Of a DNA stretch of 64,000 nucleotides, positions 17,177 to 24,637 are shown piece by piece. The stretch covers positions 248,001-312,000 of the forward strand of contig NZ_CP039697.1 in assembly GCF_005145025.1 (NCBI RefSeq), read 5' to 3'. A program made the translations under genes and the position numbers. Source of the stretch: Novosphingobium sp. EMRT-2. Lineage in GTDB: Bacteria > Pseudomonadota > Alphaproteobacteria > Sphingomonadales > Sphingomonadaceae. The notes beneath the pieces are model-generated. The model was not told the DNA's origin, ran no database searches, and was given only the letters and a program-made list of their open reading frames with translations. Every line of letters starts with the position of its first letter. The stretch's first letter is position 1.

Positions 17177-18541
17177 ATGAACGGGATAAGGACAATGTTC
17201 ACCGGACGCCTTTCGGACCTGATTGACGATCGTCCCGATGAAGGCATCTTCCGCGTCAGCCGGGCGATCTTCGATGATCCCGGCGTCTTCGAGCTGGAAA
17301 TGCGCCAGATCTTCGAACGCGGATGGGTATTCCTCGGCATCGCTGATCAGGCGCGCGATCCGCACGACTTCTTCACCACCGATATCGGCCGCGTGCCGGT
17401 GCTGGTCAGCCGCGATGGCGAGGGCGCCCTGGCGGCCTTCGTCAACTCCTGCCCGCACCGTGGTTCGCGCGTGGCGCAGACACTGGCCGGCAACGCCCGC
17501 TTGCACGTGTGCCCTTACCACAGCTGGAGCTTCGACAGCGCGGGCCGCAACAAGAACGTGAAACTGAAGCGCGCCGGCTGCTACGCCGAGAGCTTCGACG
17601 CGCAGAGCCACGACTTGCCCGCCCTGCCCGCCTTCGGCGAATATCGCGGCTTCCTGTTCGGCAGCCTCGATGCCGATGTGCCGCCGCTCGCAACGCACCT
17701 GGGCGAAGCCGCGAAGCTGCTGGACCTCGTTGCCGACCAAGGACCGGACGGATTCGAACTGGTGCCCGGCGCGGTCACGTTCACGTTCCAGGCCAACTGG
17801 AAGCTGCAACTCGAAAACTGCTCGGACGCCTATCACTTCACCTCGACGCACCCGTCTTACATCCGCATCCTCGAACAGCGGCAGACCGCCAACACCGGCG
17901 TCGCGGTGAAATCGGTGTGGGAAAGCAGCGATTACTGGCGCGAGGACGCGCAGGGCGTGGCCGGTGGCAGCTTCAGCTTTCCCAACGGCCACGTGCTGAA
18001 CTGGGGCATTTTCGGCGTGACCGAGGCGCTGCCGCTGTTCGAGCAGGCCGAAGCGCTTGCCGAACGCCACGGCGCCGCCAAGCGCGACTGGATGTTCAAC
18101 ATGCGCAACCTGTCGATCTTCCCCAACCTGCAGATCGCCGAAAACGCATCCAGCCAGTTGCGCGTCATCCGCCCGTTGGCACCGGACCTCACGGAAATGC
18201 GCACCTGGTGCATCGCCCCCAAGGGCGAAAGCGCGCAGGCGCGGCGCCAGCGGATCCGGCAGTACGAGGATTTCTTCAACCCCAGCGGCATGGCCACCCC
18301 CGATGATACGGTAAGTTACGAGAACTGCCAGCGTGGCTTCGCCAGCCGCGTCGATCCCTGGCTGCAAGGCTATTCGCGCGGCACGACAGCCAGCAAGGCC
18401 GGCGGCAACCCGTTCTCCGACCTGATCGGCATGGAGCCCGCCCGCAACGTGCTGGCCGATGCGCAGCTTGGCGATGAAACACTGTTCCAGAGCTATTATC
18501 GCGAATGGGCGCGCCGCATGGCGGGAGTGATCGAACAATGA
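17177..18541 (+). CDS. Rieske aromatic-ring-hydroxylating oxygenase, alpha subunit
   Basis: A 454-residue large subunit. The Rieske [2Fe-2S] ligands are C92-x-H94 and C112-x2-H115 (SCPHRGSR, VCPYHSWSF). The mononuclear iron region is NCSDAYHFTSTH, with bridging D217 and ligands H220 and H225. This is the catalytic part of a ring dioxygenase, which needs a ferredoxin and reductase; none is nearby. ATG at 17177 and ATG at 17195 are both possible, and neither has a convincing ribosome site. It lies 25 bases after the decarboxylase, and its stop overlaps the beta-subunit start. The ring substrate is unknown, but benzoate-like acids fit the context. Confidence 0.92.
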   Translation: MNGIRTMFTGRLSDLIDDRPDEGIFRVSRAIFDDPGVFELEMRQIFERGWVFLGIADQARDPHDFFTTDIGRVPVLVSRDGEGALAAFVNSCPHRGSRVAQTLAGNARLHVCPYHSWSFDSAGRNKNVKLKRAGCYAESFDAQSHDLPALPAFGEYRGFLFGSLDADVPPLATHLGEAAKLLDLVADQGPDGFELVPGAVTFTFQANWKLQLENCSDAYHFTSTHPSYIRILEQRQTANTGVAVKSVWESSDYWREDAQGVAGGSFSFPNGHVLNWGIFGVTEALPLFEQAEALAERHGAAKRDWMFNMRNLSIFPNLQIAENASSQLRVIRPLAPDLTEMRTWCIAPKGESAQARRQRIRQYEDFFNPSGMATPDDTVSYENCQRGFASRVDPWLQGYSRGTTASKAGGNPFSDLIGMEPARNVLADAQLGDETLFQSYYREWARRMAGVIEQ

Positions 18542-19032
18542 CCCTGTCGCTGAAAGACGCCGAGGCCCTCCTCTATCTCGAAGCGGAATGCCTCGATGAA
18601 AGCCGCTGGGACGATTGGCTGGATCTCTATGCGGAAGATGCCTGCTTCTGGATGCCGGCATGGAAGAACGAGACCGAAACGACCACCGATCCCGAGGCCG
18701 AGCTTTCGCTGATCTATTACAAGGGGCGCAAGAACCTGGCCGATCGCGTGTGGCGCGTGCGATCCGGGCAATCGGTGGCCTCCACCCCGCGCATCCGCGC
18801 CGTCCACCTGATAACCAACGTCAGGTTGACGGCGGCCGACGAAGCGGGCGCGCACGTCGCCGCGAATTTCGCGGTCCACCTGTTCGACAAGCGATCAGGC
18901 CGGACGCACGCCTTTTTCGGGCGCTACCGGCACGACCTGCGGCGCGAGGGCGAGCGCTGGGTGATCGCCGCCAAGACGATCGTGCTGCTCAACGATACGA
19001 TCCCCACCGTGCTGGACTTCTACTGCATCTGA
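18538..19032 (+). CDS. Rieske ring-hydroxylating oxygenase, beta subunit
   Basis: A 164-residue NTF2-fold small subunit of ring-hydroxylating dioxygenases. It begins MTLSLKDAEALLYLEAECLDESRWDDWLDLY and contains the family segments FWMPAW and VWRVRSGQSVASTPRIRAVHLITNV. It is structural, supporting the alpha3-beta3 hexamer. The ATG overlaps the alpha-subunit stop by four bases, which fixes the start and gives equal synthesis. It ends 17 bases before the convergent MFS gene, so it closes the operon. Confidence 0.92.
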   Translation: MTLSLKDAEALLYLEAECLDESRWDDWLDLYAEDACFWMPAWKNETETTTDPEAELSLIYYKGRKNLADRVWRVRSGQSVASTPRIRAVHLITNVRLTAADEAGAHVAANFAVHLFDKRSGRTHAFFGRYRHDLRREGERWVIAAKTIVLLNDTIPTVLDFYCI

Positions 19033-19049
19033 CCAGCGCGACGCACGCC

Positions 19050-20288
19050 TCAGCCGGCCTCTGTCCTTCCGCCCCCGACTTTTGGAAGAAACAGCGCGAG
19101 CAGTCCAATGGCCGGTAGGAACGCGCATATCGCATAGACGCTTTCGATACCGAACCGGTCCGCGACCTCGCCCAGGACGGCGGCCCCGACACCACCCATC
19201 CCGAACGAAAAGCCGAAGAACAGGCCCGAGATCATGCCGATGCGCCCCGGAACCAGTTCCTGCGCGAAGACGACGATCGCCGGAAAAGCCGAGGCCAGGA
19301 TCAGTCCGATCAGCACCGTCAGCGGGCCTGTCCAGAACAGGCTGGCGTGCGGGAGCAGCAGCGTGAACGGCAAAGCCCCGGCGATCGAGAACCAGATGAC
19401 GTACTTGCGCCCAAACCTGTCGCCCAATGGCCCGCCGGCGATCGTCCCCACCGCGACCGCGCCGAGGAAGACGAAGAGATGGATCTGCGCAACCTGCACC
19501 GACACCCCGAAGCGGTGGATCAGGTAAAACGTGAAGTAGGAACTGAGACTGGCCAGATAGACGTACTTGGAGAAGATCAGCGCGAGAAGGATCGCGATGC
19601 CGCCCAGCACCTTGCCGCGCGGAAGGGCAAAGCTCTCCTTGTGCTGTCCACTTCCCGACGAAAGCCGGGTCAGGCCATGATCCCGGTACCACCGGCTGAC
19701 GTTCCACAGGATCGCGCAGGATAGAAGCGCCAGAAGCGCGAAGAACGCCAGGCTCGACTGCCCCCACCGCACGACGACGATTGCCGCCGCGAGCGGCCCG
19801 ATCGCCGAGCCGGCGTTTCCGCCGACCTGGAACATCGACTGCGCCAGTCCGTGCCGGCCGCCGGCGGCCATGCGCGCCACGCGCGAGGATTCCGGGTGAA
19901 ATACCGAAGAGCCCATGCCCAGCATCGAGGCGCCGACCAGCAAAAGCCAATAGGTGTGCGCGACGGACAGGACCATCAGCCCACCGAGCGAGAACAGCGT
20001 TCCGCCCGGCAGCGCCAGCGGTGTCGGCCGCTTGTCGGCATAGGCGCCGACCAGTGGCTGCAGGATCGAAGCGGTCACCTGATAGGCCAGCGTCACCAGC
20101 CCGATCTGGCTGAAGCTAAGCCCCAGCTCGCTTTTCAAATTGGGGTAGATCGCCGGCAGCAGCGATTGCATCATGTCGTTGAGCAGATGGCAAAAGCTGA
20201 TCGCCGCGATCACGCCGAACGCCGTGGTGGTGGTGTCGGAACGAGGGGATTTGGCTGGGATCGTCGTCATCATTGGTTTCCGTTGCAT
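19050..20288 (-). CDS. MFS efflux transporter, fosmidomycin-resistance (Fsr) type
   Basis: A 412-residue 12-helix carrier. The segments ISFCHLLNDMMQSLLPAIYPNLKSELGLSFSQIG and MLGMGSSVFHPESSRVARMAAGGRHG are hallmarks of the Fsr group of drug/metabolite exporters. The start at 20288 has GGAG about 8 bases upstream; a longer reading to 20312 is possible but would overlap the AraC promoter further. It is divergent from an AraC regulator that probably controls it. It may export a toxic aromatic intermediate. Confidence 0.9.
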   Translation of the reverse strand: MQRKPMMTTIPAKSPRSDTTTTAFGVIAAISFCHLLNDMMQSLLPAIYPNLKSELGLSFSQIGLVTLAYQVTASILQPLVGAYADKRPTPLALPGGTLFSLGGLMVLSVAHTYWLLLVGASMLGMGSSVFHPESSRVARMAAGGRHGLAQSMFQVGGNAGSAIGPLAAAIVVVRWGQSSLAFFALLALLSCAILWNVSRWYRDHGLTRLSSGSGQHKESFALPRGKVLGGIAILLALIFSKYVYLASLSSYFTFYLIHRFGVSVQVAQIHLFVFLGAVAVGTIAGGPLGDRFGRKYVIWFSIAGALPFTLLLPHASLFWTGPLTVLIGLILASAFPAIVVFAQELVPGRIGMISGLFFGFSFGMGGVGAAVLGEVADRFGIESVYAICAFLPAIGLLALFLPKVGGGRTEAG

Positions 20289-20344
20289 ACCATTCTCCGC
20301 TAGAGCTTCCACCCCTGGCCCGCATTCCTCTATGGGTCTTTCAT

Positions 20345-21145
20345 TTGCGCGAATGGGACATCGACGTGCCTTGGAACGATCCCGCCCTCGTCGAGCACAT
20401 CGATCGTCCGATCGTGGGCATCGGCAACGAGTATCCTCCCGCGTTCGAACTCGATTGGCACGAACACCGGCGCGGCCAGCTGCTCTATGCGGCGCGGGGC
20501 GTTGTGGTGGTCAGCACACCTCACGGGGCCTGGGTTGCGCCGCCCGAGCGGGCGGTCTGGACGCCCGGCGGCTGCCCGCACGCCGTGCGCATGATCGGGG
20601 CCGTCAGCACGCGCAGCGTTCTCATCGAGCGTGACGCAACAGGCTGGCTGGGCGACGCCAACAAGGTCATCCAAGTCTCGCCGCTGCTGCGCAGCCTGCT
20701 CGAGGCCGCATGCGATATTGCGCCCGAATACGACCCCGCGAGCCGCGATGGCCTCGTCATGGCGCTGCTGCTGGCCGAAGTCGCCCAGGCCCCGACCGTG
20801 CCGCTCGCCGTGCCCTTTCCCAAGACGGCCGAGCTCGCGCGCAAATGCCACGCCTTTCTCGAAGCCCCCTGCTCGCATGACACGATCGACCGCTGGAGCG
20901 CCGATCTGGGCATGGGGCGGCGCGCGTTCACCCGGGCGTTTCGCAAGGAGACCGGGCTTAGCTTCGGCGCGTGGCGGCAACAGGCCTGTCTGCTGGTTTC
21001 GCTGCCACGGCTGGCCGCCGGCGAATCCATCACCACCATCGCGCTGGACCTGGGCTATGACAGTCCCTCCGCCTTCACCACCATGTTCAAGCGCCACATC
21101 GGCGTCGCGCCCAGCCAGTACCGCCAGCCCGTTTCGGGGCGTTGA
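20345..21145 (+). CDS. AraC-family regulator with cupin sensor domain
   Basis: About 266 residues. An N-terminal cupin-like sensor (FELDWHEHRRGQLLYAARGVVVVSTPHGAWVAPP) is followed by a C-terminal AraC DNA-binding domain ending in ITTIALDLGYDSPSAFTTMFKRHIGVAPSQYR. The start is uncertain because no ATG is well placed. TTG at 20345 is given, GTG at 20366 is possible, and the frame stays open back to a TTG at 20273 overlapping the neighbouring gene. Its divergence from the Fsr-type exporter suggests it regulates that gene, a common pairing for this subfamily. Confidence 0.85.
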   Translation: MREWDIDVPWNDPALVEHIDRPIVGIGNEYPPAFELDWHEHRRGQLLYAARGVVVVSTPHGAWVAPPERAVWTPGGCPHAVRMIGAVSTRSVLIERDATGWLGDANKVIQVSPLLRSLLEAACDIAPEYDPASRDGLVMALLLAEVAQAPTVPLAVPFPKTAELARKCHAFLEAPCSHDTIDRWSADLGMGRRAFTRAFRKETGLSFGAWRQQACLLVSLPRLAAGESITTIALDLGYDSPSAFTTMFKRHIGVAPSQYRQPVSGR

Positions 21146-21166
21146 CGGCTCTGCCATTTCATCGTC

Positions 21167-21190
21167 CCGAAAACGGATGGCCGTTTTCGG
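21167..21190. terminator. bidirectional terminator-like hairpin
   Basis: A perfect 10-bp stem (CCGAAAACGG at 21167-21176, CCGTTTTCGG at 21181-21190) with a four-base loop. It lies between the stops of two convergent genes (21145 and 21263). The A4/T4 blocks inside the arms give some T-richness, but no long U-tract follows. Confidence 0.5.
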
Positions 21191-21262
21191 CGCTCCAGAA
21201 TGCCAAGCGTTGCGACCGATAATCCGGGCGACGGAAGAGATATGGAATGCCCCGCCCGAGGC

Positions 21263-22102
21263 TCAAGCGCCGGGGATGAAGGCCTTGATCCAGTTGATGA
21301 TTTCAGCACGACGCCGGCTATCGTCCGTAATGTCCTCGTCCACGCCCAGTTGCCAGGCGAGGCCGACGTCCTGCGGCGCGGCGGCAAGCCCGGTCAGTAC
21401 TTTGACATAGGCATCGAGCGCGGGGCGATCGGCAAAGAAGCCCTGCGCGATCATGTCATCGGCATAGAGCGTGTAGAGCTGGACCAGCTGCGCGATGTCG
21501 AATTCCGGGTGGTACTGCACCGCCCATACCTCGCTGCGCCCGACCGGAACGATCGCGGCCTGCACCAGGCTGTGCGCGTTGGACGCGAGCAGCGTGGCAC
21601 TGTCCGGCAAGCGCGTGACTTCGTCGTAATGGATGCAGGGCGCGTCGAACACCGCGCCCTTGCCCGCGAACATCGGGTGATCGGCACCCGCTACCGTGCG
21701 CACGATCTTGCGCGCGAAGCCGACCTCGCGCCCGCGCGGGTTGTATTCGACCTGCCCTCCGGCGGCCATGACGGCGATCTGCAGGCCCCAGCAGCTTCCG
21801 AACACCGGCAGACCCGCTTCGGCCGCGTCGCGCAGCATGGCGATCTGGTTGGTGACGGCGAATTCCTTGTCATAGGCATGAAGCGACGAACCGGTGACGA
21901 CGAAGCCGTCGTAATCGGCGAACGAGCGGCCACCGGGGATAGCCCAATCCGCATCGGCCGCGTTGACCACGTCCAGATCGAAACCGGGAAAATGCGCCAG
22001 GATCGCCAGCGCGTAGATCTCGCTGGACGAACGCACGCCCAGTTCGGCCGCACGCGCGCGTTTGTCGGCGGTATTGCCTTCCATCAGAAGCAGTCGGGTC
22101 AT
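21263..22102 (-). CDS. class I glutamine amidotransferase (GuaA-like GATase)
   Basis: A 279-residue free-standing GATase1 protein. The nucleophile elbow is VFGSCWGLQIAV (Cys), and the His/Glu pair appears as WAVQYHPEFD. YDGFVVTGSSLHAYD is the usual fold segment before the elbow. Enzymes of this kind hydrolyse glutamine or gamma-glutamyl compounds. Stand-alone members act on gamma-glutamyl conjugates or as subunits of amidating complexes. No synthetase partner is adjacent. It lies nine bases after the AraC gene at 22112-23113 on the same strand, so both may be cotranscribed. Confidence 0.88.
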   Translation of the reverse strand: MTRLLLMEGNTADKRARAAELGVRSSSEIYALAILAHFPGFDLDVVNAADADWAIPGGRSFADYDGFVVTGSSLHAYDKEFAVTNQIAMLRDAAEAGLPVFGSCWGLQIAVMAAGGQVEYNPRGREVGFARKIVRTVAGADHPMFAGKGAVFDAPCIHYDEVTRLPDSATLLASNAHSLVQAAIVPVGRSEVWAVQYHPEFDIAQLVQLYTLYADDMIAQGFFADRPALDAYVKVLTGLAAAPQDVGLAWQLGVDEDITDDSRRRAEIINWIKAFIPGA

Positions 22103-22111
22103 CGGGGATCT

Positions 22112-23113
22112 CTAGTGTTGCGATTGCAAGGTATCCGCGCGGTAGCGCTGCGGCGGCACGCCCACCCAGCGGGTGAAGGCGCGCGTGAAATTGGAATGCT
22201 CGGCATAGCCCAGCCGCAACGCGACTTGCGCGATCGAGCATTCCGGGCGGGTGCGGAATTCCAGCATCGCCTGCCGCATCCGGCATTCGTCGAGCAGTTG
22301 CTGGAAAGTCAGGTGGGCCTCGGCCAGCCGGCGCCGCATGGTGCGGCTCGACATGCCGATCTCGCTGGCGAGTTCATCCTGGTTGATCTCGCCCTGCGAC
22401 ATACGCGCGAAGATCATCGCGGCCAGCCGATCGCGCGCGGGCTCGGCGCGGCGCTTGCGCGCGATCTGCGTCGACAGGCCCTTGAGATTGCACCTGGCTT
22501 CGGATGGCGGCATCGCCGCGTCGAGCATGGCGACCGGCAGGCTCAGCGAATTGACCTCGCCGCCAAAGCTCAAGCGGCTGAGCGGCATGGCAAGCCCCGT
22601 ATCGCGGCGCGCGCATTCGAACCCCAGCTCGATCTCGTCCATCGCGTCGGGCACGGCCATGCGCACGATGCGGGCGACGATGCCAAGGCTGAACATGGCG
22701 TCGTGATGGCGCGGCCAGATGTCGGGATCGAGGATGCGGTAATTGACCGTCGCCGTCCCGTCCTTGACCTGAAAGTCCAGCGTGGTCGAATCTTGGAGCA
22801 GTTCGAAGTGGTCGGCAAAGCGGCGCAGGGCCGCGCCGAGCGTCTGGGCCGAGGTGATCGCGGTGCCGATCTCCCCCAGTTGCGCAAGATCGTAGTTGAG
22901 GCCGATCGTCCATGTCGCGGCCGGATGATTGGCCCGCTCGCCAACGGATTCCGCCATGCGCGCGAAACGCTTGAGCGATATGCGGTTCGACGTGGCGACG
23001 TCGTCATTGTCGAGGCCTGCCCGGGCAAGGGCTTCGTCGGGTTCGATACCGAAGGCGGGCATGGAGTCGGTCCACCCGCAAAGCGCTTCGGCCTGTACTG
23101 CCGGTTGGCTCAT
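22112..23113 (-). CDS. AraC-family regulator (arabinose_bd / OruR-like)
   Basis: A 333-residue regulator with the long N-terminal sensor of the OruR/ArgR-like AraC group (LARAGLDNDDVATSNRISLKRFARMAESVGE...). A C-terminal double HTH follows (DELASEIGMSSRTMRRRLAEAHLTFQQLLDECRMRQA and IAQVALRLGYAEHSNFTRAFTRWVGVPPQRYR). The start at 23113 is supported by GGGGAGT just upstream. It is divergent from an MFS gene, which is followed by a TonB receptor. Inverted and direct repeats with GCCAAG cores lie before both genes, making them the likely targets. Confidence 0.9.
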   Translation of the reverse strand: MSQPAVQAEALCGWTDSMPAFGIEPDEALARAGLDNDDVATSNRISLKRFARMAESVGERANHPAATWTIGLNYDLAQLGEIGTAITSAQTLGAALRRFADHFELLQDSTTLDFQVKDGTATVNYRILDPDIWPRHHDAMFSLGIVARIVRMAVPDAMDEIELGFECARRDTGLAMPLSRLSFGGEVNSLSLPVAMLDAAMPPSEARCNLKGLSTQIARKRRAEPARDRLAAMIFARMSQGEINQDELASEIGMSSRTMRRRLAEAHLTFQQLLDECRMRQAMLEFRTRPECSIAQVALRLGYAEHSNFTRAFTRWVGVPPQRYRADTLQSQH

Positions 23114-23207
23114 GGCTACTCCCCTATACGATAGTCGGAATGCGATTCCCGATCTTGACAGGAGCGTAACGCAGCCTCGCCATTCCAAATTATCCGAAAC
23201 GGTCATT

Positions 23208-23231
23208 GGATTGATACTTTCGATCAAATCC
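23208..23231. promoter_or_regulatory. imperfect inverted repeat in the AraC/MFS divergent promoter
   Basis: GGATTGAT (23208-23215) faces ATCAAATCC (23223-23231) across seven bases, in an AT-richer part of the divergent intergenic region. It is a candidate site for the adjacent AraC protein or for another regulator. Confidence 0.3.
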
Positions 23232-23255
23232 GGAGCTTGCTTTGATCGGGAATGC

Positions 23256-23278
23256 CACTTGGCCAGTCCTGCCAAGTG
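23256..23278. promoter_or_regulatory. perfect 8-bp inverted repeat before the MFS gene
   Basis: CACTTGGC (23256-23263) and GCCAAGTG (23271-23278) are exact reverse complements separated by seven bases, about 53 bases before the MFS start. The GCCAAG half-site recurs as a tandem repeat before the TonB receptor at 24638, which suggests a shared operator for the AraC regulator at 22112-23113. Confidence 0.45.
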
Positions 23279-23330
23279 AACCTGCGGCCGCTGTCCTAGG
23301 AACTGGCACCTTCAAGGGGAGGGACTCGCA

Positions 23331-24488
23331 TTGGCCCAGCAATACGACGTCGACAGTCCGGCAGCCGTTGTCAGCGCGATCGTGCTGGGCACGCTGGGCG
23401 TGCTTTCGTTCATCGTCCAGCCCGCGCTGGTGCAGGGCTTCGTCACCCACCTGCATGTCGGCGAACCGGAAGCCCTGAACCTCGCCGGCATCGAGATGCT
23501 GGGCGTCGCCATCTCCTCGATCGCCATGGCGCTGGGTTCGCACCGGTACGACTGGCGGCGAGTCATGGCGGCGGCGCTGCTCGTCGCCGCGCTGGGCAAC
23601 GGCCTTTCGGCCATGGCATCCGGCGGCGGCACGCTGTGGGCAGCCCGCTTCATCGCCGGGCTGGGGCACGGCGCGATCATCACGCTCAGTTTCACGTTCG
23701 TCGGGCTAACCCGCAAGGTGGACCGCAACATCGCCTTGTATCTGGCTCTGCTGCTAACCTACGGCGCGATCGGCGTGTGGCGGATGCCGGCGTTCCTCGA
23801 CCGCTTCGGCCTACCGGCCCTGTTCTGGCTGTTCGCCGCACTTCTCCTTCTCGGGCTGGCCACCGTGCGCAACGTGCCGCGCACGCACGAGGCGCGGGCC
23901 GAAGTGCCCGAAGGCGCGCGCGATCTGCCGCATGGCATGGTCGCGGTCGCGCTGGCGGGGGTACTAGCCTACAACATTGCGCAGGGCATCGCCTGGGCCG
24001 TGCTGTTCCTCGTCGGCATCGCGGCCGGTCTTGGCGAACAATCCGTGGCCGACGCGCTGTTCGCTTCGCAAGTGCTGGCGATCGGCGGCGCGCTGGCGTC
24101 GGTGTTCCTGGCCGGTGCGCTGGCGCGCGATCGCGCGATCATGATCGGCATTCTCGGCGGCGGAGCATGCATCGCGCTCCTGCTCGCCCATCCCGGCATC
24201 GTCCTGTTCGCGATCAGCGTCTGCGGCTTCAACGTGCTGTGGAATTTCGTCCTGCCGTTCATCCTCGGCACCGTGGGCGAGTTCGACACGCGCGGGCGCA
24301 TGATCGGCCGCGCCGTGGCGATGCAGATGCTGGGGCTTGGCACCGGGCCGTTCCTGGCCGGGCTGCTGACCAACGGATCGAGCTATACCCTGGTCGAACT
24401 GGCGTGCATCTTCTTCTTCCTCGCCAGCTTTGCGCTGCTGCTTCTGCCGATGCAGGCGCACCGCCGCCTGCTCGCGCCGCAGGGCTGA
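23331..24488 (+). CDS. MFS transporter
   Basis: A 385-residue inner-membrane permease with about 12 hydrophobic segments (IVLGTLGVLSFIVQPALVQGF, VMAAALLVAALGNGLSAMA and others) and the helix-5 region AARFIAGLGHGAIITLSFTF. The start codon is TTG at 23331, chosen because a strong AAGGGGAGG ribosome site sits just upstream. It lies between an AraC regulator and a TonB receptor. Together these suggest a dedicated route from outer to inner membrane for one compound. The substrate cannot be read from the sequence. Confidence 0.88.
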   Translation: MAQQYDVDSPAAVVSAIVLGTLGVLSFIVQPALVQGFVTHLHVGEPEALNLAGIEMLGVAISSIAMALGSHRYDWRRVMAAALLVAALGNGLSAMASGGGTLWAARFIAGLGHGAIITLSFTFVGLTRKVDRNIALYLALLLTYGAIGVWRMPAFLDRFGLPALFWLFAALLLLGLATVRNVPRTHEARAEVPEGARDLPHGMVAVALAGVLAYNIAQGIAWAVLFLVGIAAGLGEQSVADALFASQVLAIGGALASVFLAGALARDRAIMIGILGGGACIALLLAHPGIVLFAISVCGFNVLWNFVLPFILGTVGEFDTRGRMIGRAVAMQMLGLGTGPFLAGLLTNGSSYTLVELACIFFFLASFALLLLPMQAHRRLLAPQG

Positions 24489-24517
24489 GCGCTCCCGCAC
24501 GCACGGCGCGCACGGCG

Positions 24518-24551
24518 TCTGCCAAGCGGAAATGTCCCGATCTGCCAAGCG
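24518..24551 (+). promoter_or_regulatory. tandem 11-base direct repeat before the TonB receptor
   Basis: TCTGCCAAGCG occurs at 24518-24528 and again at 24541-24551, 23 bases start to start (about two helical turns). That is the usual geometry for an AraC-type dimer bound to direct repeats. It lies about 90-120 bases before the receptor start at 24638. Confidence 0.5.
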
Positions 24552-24637
24552 TGACAGGACGCATCGGTATCTCCTGCAATCGACACCGGCGCGTCAGCCG
24601 CATGGCGACGATCCGGGCGACACAGGGAGATTACGCA

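Noticed and set aside
15415..17340. A long minus-strand open frame across the benzoylformate decarboxylase gene
   Set aside because: The plus-strand protein has an intact active site and cofactor motif. The minus frame is a shadow without recognisable domains.
21201..21209. A third TGCCAAGCG copy, considered as part of the AraC-type operator set
   Set aside because: It lies between the ends of two convergent genes with no promoter to control. The 9-mer also occurs by chance inside coding regions, so it was not counted.
23636..24637. The reading frame of the first TonB receptor stays open for about 330 codons upstream, through the MFS gene
   Set aside because: The upstream part is Arg/Ala-rich shadow translation of the MFS gene in another frame. 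The receptor's signal peptide and ribosome site place the start at 24638.
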